Source: Ficedula albicollis (Eukaryota > Chordata > Aves > Passeriformes > Muscicapidae). From it: DNA of 64,000 bases. The stretch is from NCBI RefSeq assembly GCF_000247815.1, contig NC_021686.1, forward strand, positions 837,929-901,928, written 5' to 3'. Under the pieces are notes generated by a model. That model did no database searches. It saw only the letters and a program-made list of their open reading frames with translations, and was not told where the DNA came from. Shown here piece by piece: positions 11,531 to 21,600 of this stretch; positions within the stretch are counted from its first letter, which is position 1; the number at the start of each line of letters is the position of its first letter. A program made the translations under genes and the position numbers.

Positions 11531-12940
11531 CACACCATCAATGCCACTTCTGTGTGGCTCACATGCGGCTCATGTCCCAGAGCTAGGAAGGCACCGTGAC
11601 ATCTCCCATTACAGAGGAAACCGCCCAACTCAACAAGCCCAAACCCCAAGGTCCAGGGCTGTAGCACCCCGTGCCTGGGGCAGCACCACCTCCTCTCGCT
11701 GGGGCCAGGCACTGGCACACAGCAAACCCCAGGCAGGCACTGTGCTCAGCAGCACCTGGACAGCACACCTTCCTCACAGCCAGCTCCACACCAGGACAGC
11801 CAAAACCTGAGGGCACGAACCAGGGTTTCTGTCCACAACCCCAGAAAGGAGCAGAGCTAAGCTCCTGGCTCCACCAAGAATGTTTCCGGAGAAACGAGCG
11901 AGTGGGGAAGAGGCGACTCCTGTTCAAGCCCCAGGGAAGAAGGGAGACAGTGGAGGCTGTGCACACCTCACAGCAACACTGGCAGCAGCAGGAGGGCTCC
12001 AACTCCATCCGAACCTGGAGATATTTTAATTCCCTCACAGAGTACAAACTGCTCAACGACCAGGGAGGATGGTAAGTGTACCTTCCTTGGTGCTACCTTG
12101 GCGTCTTTTTTTGCTCTGTGTGTCCCTACACCCCACAGCAGCAGGGAGGCACTGTCTGCAGGTCAGCAGGAGATTTGGGGACACGCTGCTCAGGCTGAGC
12201 CCACACAAATGGGGAAGAGCAGCAGCGAGTGCTAGCCCTGTCCTACAGGCTGCACCAAACATCCAAGGAGAAGCCACACAGGCACAGAGCAATTTTCTTA
12301 ATTGCAGTAACTGTGTTTACATGCAAAACAAGGATGTGTGCAAACCCCCCAACACAACTCTGAGCGCTCACACGCTCCTAGAGGATTTCCAGTCAGCCCT
12401 CATGCCGCCCTCCCCATCCCCACTGTGATCCCCTCGTCAATCCATACCCCAAACAAGCTGCTGATGAACCGTGTGTCTGTCTGCCCAGAGGAGCTCCCCT
12501 CTCCACTGCCCAGACCCTTCCTACCTGACAGGAGGCTCCATCAGCACCTCACACACACAGATTCCACTTCCCCTGAGAAGCCACTTCTTGCTGCCCCTGC
12601 AGAGAGGCTTTTGCATGGGGCAGGTGGAGGGAAGGGCGATTTTGGTGCAGTGACCTCGCTCCTCTGATGAGGAGACGGTGCAGTGGCACAGCAGGGAGCA
12701 CCAGGCAGAGGGAGGCAGGCAGGCACAGGTGCACGTGGTCACCCAGCAGACACCCAGGACATGGCACCAACACCTGGGACATGCCCTGGGCAGGGATGCC
12801 AGGTCACAGAGCGTGTCAGAGTCATCCCGCAGCACTGAGGGATGTGGGACCCCCAGACAGGAACGGGGTGATGCTTCCAGAGCCCTCGGCTCGCTCCCAG
12901 CCCCCTCCCAGCCCCAAGAGAGACAAACACAAAGCAGAGC
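11531..12940. other. Unique non-coding DNA, weak splice-donor-like site
   Basis: GC-rich unique sequence. A 'gatg|gtaagtg' donor-like site occurs at about 12070 on the plus strand after an open frame, but no acceptor, homology or second exon supports a gene. Confidence 0.35.
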
Positions 12941-13270
12941 AGCGAGGATTGCACGTCCCATCCCGCAGCCCCGGGCACACGCGGAGGCACCAGGACGGTC
13001 GGGTCACTGCCACCCCGTACCTGCACTCGGTGACGCTACAGCAGCAGCTCCCGCTCCGCCGGCCCCAGCGCCTGGAGCGCAGCTCCGGCCTCGACTTCCT
13101 CAGGCTGAAATACTCGGTCAGCTTCCCAAACGAAGCCATGGCTGCCGGCGTCCCTGCGCCCCTGGGCACGCTGGTGCATGCTACGCGCCGGCCGTGCCCG
13201 CTGCCAGCCCTGGGCACCGGCAGGGAGCAGGGCTGCGGGACCCGGCACAGCGCGGGAGGAGCTCAGCCAC
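12940..13270. promoter_or_regulatory. CpG-rich island, possible promoter (minus-strand gene)
   Basis: CG dinucleotides are far denser here than in the surrounding 10 kb (for example 'cgtacctgcactcggtgacg', 'ctccgccggccccagcgcctggagcgcagctccgg', 'ctacgcgccggccgtgcccg'). CpG-dense islands usually mark promoters and first exons in vertebrates. The candidate minus-strand first exon at 13021-13139 lies inside it. No TATA box is seen. Confidence 0.5.
13021..13139 (-). CDS. Possible first coding exon of an unidentified gene
   Basis: On the minus strand an ATG at 13139-13137 sits in a strong Kozak context (gcagccATGG). It opens a frame beginning MASFGKLTEYFSLRKSRPEL, followed by an Arg-rich stretch and a CCC cysteine cluster. 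After 119 nt the sequence reads CAG|GTACGG, an acceptable splice donor, at 13020/13019, leaving a phase-2 junction. It lies inside a CpG island, which suits a first exon. I do not recognise the protein. The Cys cluster near the N-terminus could be a palmitoylation site, but that is speculation. No downstream exon was found in the 13 kb to the left, so a large first intron or a false call are both possible. Confidence 0.3.
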
Positions 13271-14325
13271 CAGTTACTGGGACAGTCCACAGCGTGTTCC
13301 AGTGAGCCCTCAGACGTGGAGGGTGCTAAGTCCTTCTCCCCGAGCCGAGCACGGGTCCCAGCTCAGGGCAGCTGGCGGCTGCACATGTGTTTCATGTGAT
13401 GCTGCAGAGCTCGGTGAAGGAGGAAGAGGAAAAAATTTAAAGTGCTCGCTGGAAAGGGTCCCTCGGTAGCGCTGGCACAGGTCTGTGAGCCCCCACGCTG
13501 AGTGGCACTGGGCAGGTTGGAGGAGCTGCCCTCTGAGCAGGCGGCTCGGCGTGGCTGTGGTGGCCCTCAGATGAGGAAGGGGATGAGGTCTGATCTCAGT
13601 GGCGACGAGAAACCCCAAGAAATCGGCCGCTCAGATGAATTTCCAAAGGGGCTGCTCTTACAGCGTGGAGAGGATGCCCGCTTGCTCTTCCCAAGGCTAT
13701 TCAGAGTCCACCAGTTTTCCTCCCTCTCTGTTTTCCAGAGCCGAAGGCACCCTCAGCTGCCAGCAGCACCTACCTACCATGACTTTCCAGCCTGTCACCA
13801 AACACCTGAGCCTAAGGAGAGGGACGGGCATTTAAAGCAAGCGAGGTTGATCCAGGTAGAGGTCACCTGTGAGCTCTGCTCCCCACGCTCCAGCACAAAG
13901 CCTCTCCACAGCAGACAGCAGACACGGGGATGCTGCGAACCCGAAGGGAAATCCTCCTGCCAGCCCTCCCCTAGTCAGGAGCACTTGTCTCTGCATCCTC
14001 AGCGCCTGACGCTAGCTGGGCGGAGAAAAAAAAAAAGGCATTCAGAAAAAAGCCACCCAAATCTTGCTCCAGCCCCACGGAGCAAAGCCAGATCAAGTCA
14101 GTGAAGCGTATCCAGGGGAAGGGGTGTCTGACGGCGACTCTCAGCCATGCCAAGAGAGGAAACGGCGAGACAAACTGGTGGTAACTCAGCTGGCAGAGCC
14201 CCAAGCTCCCTGAACACCCTTTTATCCCTCCGGTGTGGATGCCATGTTAAAAAATAAACAACCTGCATTCATTGCTATTTCCCTGCTCAGAGCCATCCCC
14301 TGCAAGCAGCCCCCTCGCCACCAGG
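13271..14325. other. GC-rich interval between two CpG islands
   Basis: Contains scattered CpGs (13490-13640) and an A-run near 14025. No gene is recognised. If the minus-strand exon at 13.0 kb is real, this would be its upstream region or an intron from an upstream alternative first exon. Confidence 0.35.
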
Positions 14326-14403
14326 GACAGCCATCTGCCGCCGAAAGCCCTTCCTGACCTCCGCGACAGCCATCTGCCGCCGAAAGCCCTTCCTGACCTC
14401 CGC
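14326..14403. repeat. 39-bp tandem duplication in CpG island
   Basis: Two adjacent copies (14326-14364 and 14365-14403) of 'gacagccatctgccgccgaaagcccttcctgacctccgc' show no visible difference. Confidence 0.9.
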
Positions 14404-14863
14404 TTCCCTCCTCCCTTATTTTCTTTCTTTTCCTGTAGACTCCGGCTCAGCTTTCCCCTGGGAATGAAATGCCTGAGCAGCCGGGTGCGCCCCGCGGAGC
14501 ACGGCCAGGGGACACTCTGTGACAGCCACAGTCCCCGTCCGCGCTTTTTTTGGGGGGCAGAATTTGTTGGCAGCATCCCCACCCCTGCTCCCCGCTCCGG
14601 GCGCTGCCATTCACCCCGCAAACGCGGCGAGCGCAGCCCTGCGCACAAAGCGGGGGGCTGGCGATGCTCGGGGGGCTCCGCGCCCGCGGGGACCCTGCCA
14701 GCAGCTCCACCGGGAGCTCCCCCGGCACCTCCTCCCTCCCTGGCGCAGACGGGGAGCGAGAGCGGGGCTGCTCCCCTCCGGCAGCTGGGGAAATGAAGCT
14801 GCTCCCGCACAGCCACCCTCGCCCGGCTCCCACCTGCTCCCTCCGAGGGGCTCCGCCGCGGCT

Positions 14864-14917
<54 letters not shown>

Positions 14918-15130
14918 CTCCCTCCGAGGGGCTCCGCCGCGGCTGGGCACGGTCCGGGGCGCTCGATGGGCTGCTGCGGAGGGCAGAGCATCCGCCGGCT
15001 GCCGTGCGCAGCGGGAGCCGGCAGCACTGCCACTGTCACCCCTCTTATCTGCCATCGGCTCCCCGTTACCGAGCGCGGTGAAATGCAACACGCCGGAGGA
15101 GGTCAGATGAGCCGGAGCGGAGCGAAGCAG
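14404..15130. promoter_or_regulatory. CpG island, interrupted by poly-G
   Basis: Very CpG-rich sequence (for example 'gcgccccgcggagcacggcc', 'acgcggcgagcgcagccctgcgc', 'gagcgcggtgaaatgcaacacgccgg', 'ccggagcggagcgaagcagccggg'). It is a likely promoter or first-exon region, but no start codon with downstream splice signal could be chosen on either strand. The island is broken at 14864-14917 by a G-run between duplicated flanks, so the underlying sequence here is uncertain. Confidence 0.55.
14837..14947. repeat. G54 run between perfect 30-bp direct copies
   Basis: A 30-bp segment starting 'ctccctccgaggggctccgc' ends in 'ggctggg' at 14866. It is followed by G up to 14917, and the same 30 bp recurs at 14918-14947. 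The uninterrupted G-run is 14864-14917. Removing the run and one flank gives a continuous CpG-island sequence. This is the hallmark of the probable artefact discussed in the findings. Confidence 0.9.
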
Positions 15131-17749
15131 CCGGGGGAGAGCAGAGGGGAGCAGCCGAGGGGGAGACCGGAGCAGAGCGGGACAAACTCTTGTTTCCCTG
15201 CTGTGGAAAAAGGCAGAGCACCGGCCCTGCCGGAGGAAACCGGGCTGAGGCACACACACCTCGGAGTGCCAGCGGGGTCACCCGATGGCTCCTGCTCCTG
15301 CCCATGCCAAAAGGCAACAGCACAGCGGGCTGGACAGGGCAGCAGCAAGAGCGGCGCTCATTTGAATCCCTCTCTTTCCTCTTCCTCTCATCACCTGTCG
15401 GGAGAGCAGAGGAGCAGCGACGCTGCCCCAGGGATCCTCCTTTGGAGGATTTGCAAAGCAAAACTGCTAGGGGACGAAAGGGCAAAGCGGGAGGACTCAA
15501 CAGACACAAAATCCAAGGAACAAGCCAGGCTTCCCCAGCATTCCAGCTGCATGGGGGACACCCTACGGGCAGGGCCAGCACACATCTGCAGTACCCTCCG
15601 GTGGGGGTAGGCAGGAGCCACAGCTCCTGGCAGGGAGTCAGGCTCCCATCAAGGCTGCAGAGCTCAGTCCCTGAGCCCAACAGTGCTCACTTGGAAAACA
15701 AACAGGGGGAAACGCTACCTTCTGAAACCTCTGGGGATGCTGGCATCGAAGGTACCAGAGCCTGAAAGCTCAGACGACTCCATAAACACCTCCATCTGTG
15801 CCCAAACAGCGGATTTCAGCCCCACAGCCCCCCCAGCTACCCCAGTCACTTGGACCAGGCTGACCGGGACCCATGAGGCTGAAAGCACAACCAGTGCTGG
15901 TGCAGAGGCACCACAGGCTCCCACATCCCTCCTCTGCTTCTGTGCTGCTGCCTTGGGGCAAGGGAAGGGCTGTCTCCTTTGCCCCAAGGACATGGAACAG
16001 CCCTCAGGCCCTTCCCTGCTCAAAGAATGAGTGGCCAGCCCTTCAGACAGGGCTGTCACACCAGCTGGCTCCCAGAGGAGCTCGGTGCCTCCTATCAGGC
16101 AGCAGAGGCAATTGCCAAGATACCGCTGAACTCTAATGTCACATTAACAATCTGCTGTGCTGGGGTTTGCAGCCACGTACTCAGCGAGGCAGCAGCTTCC
16201 CACTTCCACTTATCAGTGGAATGAAACACTTCATAAGCGAAACAGTGGTTTAATTTGCAGAGACACAAACTGATTTTTAAGAGGAGCTTTGGAGGAGATG
16301 TTAAAGCAGGAATCAAACCCACACGGCGCTGGGACTTGGGAGGTGCTGAGCACGGCTGCACAGCCACCACCCAGCCCTGGCACGGGCATCTCACACCTCT
16401 GGCTGCAGCGCTTGGGAGGAGGAAAATACCCACGAGTCAAACACAGCCCGGCTGTCTGGGTCACCTCACACATTCCTGTGCATGTACTGCTTTGGGCCCT
16501 GGAGACCAACATTCCCCGTTTCAAAATCCTCCAAACACAGTGAAGCCATCACAGACGTGGGAACCAGCACCAGTCCCAGCTTGCAAACAACCACAACGCT
16601 TTTTCAGGCAGAAATCGTCACAGCTACATCCCAGCACCTCAGACACCCTAAGTGTGAACTGGGAAGCTTCTCTTCCAGGTCCTGTGGCCAGCCAGCACAG
16701 TGGGACAAGCCAGACAGCCCTGAAGGTGGCCCTTGCACCGTCCAGAGATGCCTTGCAGCCCCCAGCCCCGATGCTGCTGAGCCCATGGTGAGCAAACCAG
16801 ATCTGGTTACGTCTCTGTGGCTTCCCCAGGCAGCTTTTGCTCCAATTACACTTCTTAAATATGGATAGGCAGCAGCAGGGAAAGAGGAAAAGGGGGTTCT
16901 TCTGAGCTGACAGCTCCTCCATCCACTCCTACAGTCCAAGAGGACCCTCATTGTATTTCACTCCACACCTAGACCACTGAACACCAGTTAAAAGCATCCA
17001 TTTTCCAGCCCTGGCTCTTCTGGGGAGCTGCATCCCTAAAAGCCACTCAGCAGCTGATGCAGAGCCCATCCTGCTCCTCCTTCAGCCACGCTTCCCACAG
17101 CTCATCCCTCCCCCAGGACAGCACTGGGGATGCTCACCAGTACCTGAGCTCCCAGTGTTTGGGGAAAGCAATTAAAACAGCTTTAAGCCGTTGTGGGAGC
17201 AGGCACCACATCTCTACAAGCAAAACCTTGGCTGGTTTAAGGCTCCCTTTCCAGGCTGGCTGGTACCTGGAGAGCAGAACTCCATGCAGAGAGCAGAACT
17301 CTGGAGCAGAGAACGGAGTACAGGATGCACGGTGGAGTCCCAGACTGGGGCTGTGACACTGAGCAGTGACAACAGCACAACAGTCCAGAAAAGCTGCCAG
17401 GTGGGCCAAAGGAGGAGCTGGAGCCCGAGCAGCTCATCAGGAACAGAGCCTGGAGCAGGAGGCACTGCTGCCTGCTCATCTCCTGTGCCATGGCAGTCCT
17501 GGTAACCCATCATGACTCTGTTGTCATCAGAGTCCCTCTCCCCACAAGGGAAAAATACCTGCTGAGATTCCCAAAACTGGGTGAGAGAAAGCTTCCTAAT
17601 CCCCCAAGAACACCTGTGTCCTCAGGTCAGGTGAAGGAGAATTTCTTATGATCCTTCTCCTGGTGCCAGCTGGGGAGGGACTGGCCTCTCCAAGTGACCT
17701 GGGGAGTCACCTGAAAGCACCGTGGGGACCTCAAAGGACTTTGGGACAG
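15131..17749. other. Unique non-coding DNA downstream of the CpG island
   Basis: GC-rich unique sequence. Open frames run out of the island (plus frame from 14519 to 15610) without recognisable domains. No repeat family is seen. Confidence 0.35.
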
Positions 17750-18125
17750 GAATTTTCCAAACTGCTGAAAACTGGCCACTGATGACACACATCAGCTCCC
17801 AGTCAAATCTTTCAGCCAATTCAGAAGAATTTTAACAATCACTATTTTTTTAAAAAATTCTGAGTGCTACTTCTTGGGGTTTAGAAAGTAAACTTCTTCC
17901 ACCCTATTTTAAATACACCCACAGTGACTGAGGCCAAATTTTTCACTGCTGGTTAACCCAGCATACCAGAGAATCATCAAATGTTTTGGGATAGCTATAA
18001 AAATAAAATTGGAATACATTATTTCACAGGATGTTCCAAACCAATTATCAACATGTGCACGTGAAGAAATATGTTAAATACAAGTATGAACTGATTTAAG
18101 AAACAGATGCACAAGAGACATTGGA
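17750..18125. other. AT-rich unique segment
   Basis: A clear drop in GC content, with T- and A-rich tracts such as 'cactatttttttaaaaaattctg' and 'gggatagctataaaaataaaattgg'. No retroelement ends are recognised. Candidate conserved or structural non-coding DNA only. Confidence 0.35.
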
Positions 18126-18129
18126 ACAA

Positions 18130-18592
18130 ATTTAGAGGAGGCCATGGAGATGCTCTGAGGGCTGGAGCCCCTCTGCTCTGGAGCCAGGCTGGGAGAGCTG
18201 GGGGTGCTCACCTGGAGAAGAGAAGGCTCCAGGGACACCTCAGAGCCCCTTGCAGGGCCTAAAGGGGCCCATGGAGATGCTCCGAGGGCTGGAGCCCCTC
18301 TGCTCTGGGGCCAGGCTGGGAGAGCTAGGGGTGCTCACCTGGAGAAGAGAAGGCTCCAGGGACACCTCAGAGCCCCTTGCAGGGCCTAAAGGGGCTCCAG
18401 GAGAGCTGCAGAGGGACTTTGGAATGACAGAACAAGGGGGAATGGCTTCCCACTGACCATGGGCAGAATTAGATGGGATACTGGGAAGAAATCTTTCTCT
18501 GTGAGTGTACATAGAGTGGGCTTGGCACTGCTGAGGTAACAGTTGGACTCAATTATCTTGGAGGACTTCTCCAACCTAAATTATTCCACCCA
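18130..18592 (+). mobile_element. CR1 element with an internal tandem duplication
   Basis: Plus-orientation CR1: 'ggctggagcccctctgctctgg...cctggagaagagaaggctccagggacacctcagagcccc', then the 'gggatactgggaagaaat' block, then a tail 'ttggactcaattatcttggaggacttctccaacctaaattattc'. The first part is duplicated head to tail (see 18142-18395). The tail belongs to a different CR1 3'-end type from the '...catcccatcccacccc' group. Confidence 0.85.
18142..18395. repeat. 127-bp tandem duplication inside CR1
   Basis: Copies 18142-18268 and 18269-18395 both run from 'ccatggagatgctc(t/c)gaggg' to '...gcagggcctaaaggggc'. A few substitutions (ctgagg/ccgagg, ggagcc/gggcc, ggggg/taggg) separate them, so the duplication probably post-dates insertion but is not brand new. 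Confidence 0.85.
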
Positions 18593-19084
18593 GAATTCAT
18601 CAAAGCATTTCACCTTGATTCTAAATGTGCCTGTGCTCTGTGCAAACATGAGCCCACAGTGGCACAACACTGCAGGTCCTCTCTGGTGCCCAGTGCCCTG
18701 GAGAAACACATCTGGAGGTCCCTGGAGCCAGCTCCTGGGAACAGCACAGCTCTGGGAGCAGCACACACTTGCTGGCAGAGCTGTGGAGCCCTCTGCAAAG
18801 TGCTACATCTCAACACAGCTGTAATAAAGTGCAGAGTGTGCAAGAGGCTCAATAATTTCAGTCCAAGCAGGCACTTTGCTGTAATTGCCAGCTCTATTGC
18901 ATTACTCACACACTTCTGTGCTGGTACCTACCACGAGCCAGCCACATCAATTTTCTGATTTACCCAATGTATCACTTAGCACAACCACTCTAATTCCAGT
19001 AGCAAACCCAGATGTGCTGCCCAAATTAAGGTAAAATACTCTCATTCTCAAATTAAATTAAAATGCCCTCTTTCTTGGAAATAA

Positions 19085-19332
19085 CATAGAATCGTATAGG
19101 GAGATTGTTGCACTGCAAGGATGGGGAAGGATTTGGAAGGGAAACCATAGGAGGAGAGGCTGAGGGCACTTGGCTTGTTCAGCTGGGGAAGAGGAGATGG
19201 AGCACAGAGCTCACCTGGGCTGCAGCTCCAGTCTCTGCTCCCTGGGACAGGGAAGGGCTGGAGCTGTGCCAGGGGAGGTTCAGGTTGGATTTCAGGGAAA
19301 GGTTCTTCCCCAGAGGGTGCTGGCACTGCCCA

Positions 19333-19368
<36 letters not shown>

Positions 19369-19495
19369 AGGCTGCCAGAGCTGCAGGAGTGTTTGGGCAC
19401 CAGGGATGCCCAGGGTGGGAGTGTTGGGGTGTCTGTGCAGGGCCAGGGGCTGGAGTCATGATCCTCATGGGTCCTGCCTATGATTCTATGAAAAT
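19085..19495 (+). mobile_element. CR1 element interrupted by poly-G
   Basis: Plus-orientation CR1 with 'ggaggagaggctgagggcacttgg', 'caggggaggttcaggttggatttcagg', 'ccccagagggtgctggcactgcccag' and, after the G-run, 'ccccgaggctgccagagctgcaggagtgtttggg...gggtgtctgtgcagggccagg...tgattctatga'. The copy at 52.6 kb has a 22-bp segment ('gctccccagggagtgggcac' plus 'ag') where this copy has 41 G. Confidence 0.85.
19333..19373. repeat. G41 homopolymer within CR1
   Basis: An uninterrupted run of 41 G. It replaces the 22 bp present at the same point of the related CR1 copy near 52.66 kb. See findings for why it is probably not genomic. Confidence 0.95.
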
Positions 19496-20195
19496 TCACC
19501 TTCCAGAGAAGCACCCAGGAAGCAGAGCTGGAATCAGCACCAAATCCAGCGTGGCAGCCCAGAGGCGGCCCCAGCCCCCAGCACAGAGATGCCAGTGCTG
19601 ATCCAGCAACCCACCTGCAGCAGCTGATCAGCATCTGTCCCTTTTTGGAGCAGCAGGAGGTGTGCATGCTCCTGAAATCCAATTCCATTTCTAACCCCCC
19701 GGATCGATGGAAATTGCCAGGTCATTTCATCCCACTTCAAAATGTTCTCCCCACTCTCAGACTGTGCAGTTAAATCATGGGCATACAGGGATAATAACCT
19801 CCCAAAGCAGGGCTGTCCCTGGTGCTGCTCCCTGACAGCTGCATAAAAACCTGGCTCAAGCTTGCAGGGAAGAGATAAGGGCAGAGAAAAGCAGCCAGCA
19901 GCACAGGCAGCTGGAGGAGTCACACAGGCCACAGATACATACTAAGAGAAAATTGGTTAATACCTCCTAAAATAGTTTGTGGAGTTCAAAAGGACTGAAG
20001 AAAGTCGAAAACATCAACAGTGAGGTGATGGGAATAAACACAGCCAAAGGAGAAACAAAGGCAGGATAATCTGAGGTCATTTGGAGCTAGCAGGGCTGTC
20101 TCACGGGCAAGGGCTGCTGCCTCTGCTGGACCATTCCCCAAAGCAGCCCCCCTGGACTCTGCCCCACGCTGCCTGAGACCCACCCAAATCCCGTT
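19496..20195. other. Unique non-coding DNA
   Basis: No exon or repeat family recognised. Confidence 0.4.
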
Positions 20196-20373
20196 TGATC
20201 CCCAGGGAACGACCTCGGCCCCGAGGCTGCCGGAGCTCCAGGAGTGCCTGTACAACTCTCCCAGGGATGCACAGAGTGGGACTGTTGGGGTGCCTGTGCA
20301 GGGCCAGGAGTTTCACTCAATGATCGCCGTGGGTCCCATCCAAGTCAGGACATTCTGTAATTCTGTGATTCTT
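20196..20373 (+). mobile_element. CR1 3'-end fragment
   Basis: Plus orientation: 'tccccagggaacgacctcggccccgaggctgccggagctccaggagtgcc', then 'gggatgcacagagtgggactgttggggtgcctgtgcagggccagg', then 'catccaagtcaggacattctgtaattctgtgattctttc'. It is a 5'-truncated copy of the same subfamily as the copies at 19.1, 27.7 and 52.6 kb. Confidence 0.85.
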
Positions 20374-20630
20374 TCAAATCAAAAGGGGAAAAAAAAACCC
20401 AGATCCTGCCCAAGTGGGACAAACTGGGACATGTATAATCCCCACTTACTCATGCAGCCTGGGAACAGACCCAGCTCACTGCACACCAGTTGTTCTTTTT
20501 CCCTGAAAAACCAAAAACCTGAAGCAAAAATTGGAAAACTCATTACCATGATCAAGGGTTTCAGAAAATGGAAAGGAGAATAATTCATGCAATTAGAGCC
20601 CAGCAAACTTCATCAGTCTTCAGAAAAAGA

Positions 20631-20651
20631 AAAAAAAAAAAAAAAAAAAAA

Positions 20652-20746
<95 letters not shown>
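20631..20746. repeat. A21-G95 homopolymer junction
   Basis: About 21 A (20631-20651) pass directly into 95 G (20652-20746), then 'atcaatgcacagcc'. The left flank 'cagaaaaag' is already A-rich. No duplicated flank is seen here. A direct A-then-G order is typical of sequencer tail noise rather than genomic DNA. Confidence 0.9.
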
Positions 20747-20747
<1 letters not shown>

Positions 20748-21299
20748 TCAATGCACAGCCAGAGGAGCTCCGAGGAGGAGCAGCCCCCTCCCACAGCTGG
20801 CTCCTGACAGCCGTGTCCCCCACCACCCCTGTCACACCCAGAGGCACTGCTGCAAGGGTTTCCTTCGAAAAACACAACCCCAGGAAGGGGCTGGGGTGGG
20901 CAGTGCTGCATTGGAGAAAGACAAGCAGGAAAGGGAGAGAGGGGCTGTGCCCAGCCAAGGCCGGCCCGGGCACACAGTGCTCGCTGTGTGCTGCGCTGTC
21001 CCCACCCCTCCTGCTCCTGTACACACCGTGGGGGCTGCTCAGGGAGCCCCTGCTGCTCCCTTCACCCCAGCCTTGTGCCCACAGCTTCACAAACCGCCTG
21101 TGACTGCTGGCACTGCCCTCAGCAGCTGTCCCCTCATGGCAGGGCAGGGAGGTGGCACCAGTGGCCAAAGGCTGGAGAGGGACCAAAATTCAATTAAGAG
21201 CCAGAACATGGGAGATCACCTCATACACAACAAGATGAGCGGGATGAGCATCTGAGCCTCAGCACCTGGCACAGCCTGCTTGGAAGAGAATTATGGATA
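20747..21299. other. Unique non-coding DNA
   Basis: GC-rich unique sequence between the poly-G and the next CR1. No gene recognised. Confidence 0.4.
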
Positions 21300-21600
21300 A
21301 ATCATAGAATCATGGAATCACAGAATGCTGTGGGCTAGAAGGGACCTTAAAGCACATCCCATCCCACCCCCTGCCATGTCCAGGGACACTTCCACTGTCC
21401 CAGCCTGCCCCAAGCCCCATCCAACCTGTCCTTGGGCACTGCCAGGGATCCAGGGGCAGCCACAGCTGCTCTGGGCACCCTGTGCCAGGGCCTGCCCACC
21501 CTCCCAGGGAAAAAATCTCTTCTAATATGCAACAGCCTCTCTGGGAAATTACTCATCCACAGCCTCAAGCTCCCCTCTGGTTTGTACGAGGTCCTTCCAC
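21300..21600 (-). mobile_element. CR1 element, 5'-truncated, minus orientation
   Basis: Begins with the tail repeat 'atcatagaatcatggaatcacagaatgctgtgggctagaagggaccttaaagcacatcccatcccacccc' and continues through 'gggcactgccagggatccaggggcagccacagctgctctgggcaccctgtgccagggcctgcccaccctccc'. The repeated 'gaatca' near the end matches the short tail repeat that ends CR1 elements. Confidence 0.9.

Noticed and set aside
12060..12080. Donor-like 'atg|gtaagtg' after an open frame
   Set aside because: The preceding frame has no domain and no acceptor was recognised.
20568..21255. Poly-glycine and Lys-Gly open frames at the A/G homopolymer
   Set aside because: They are translations of the A21-G95 run with unrelated flanking sequence and no domain.
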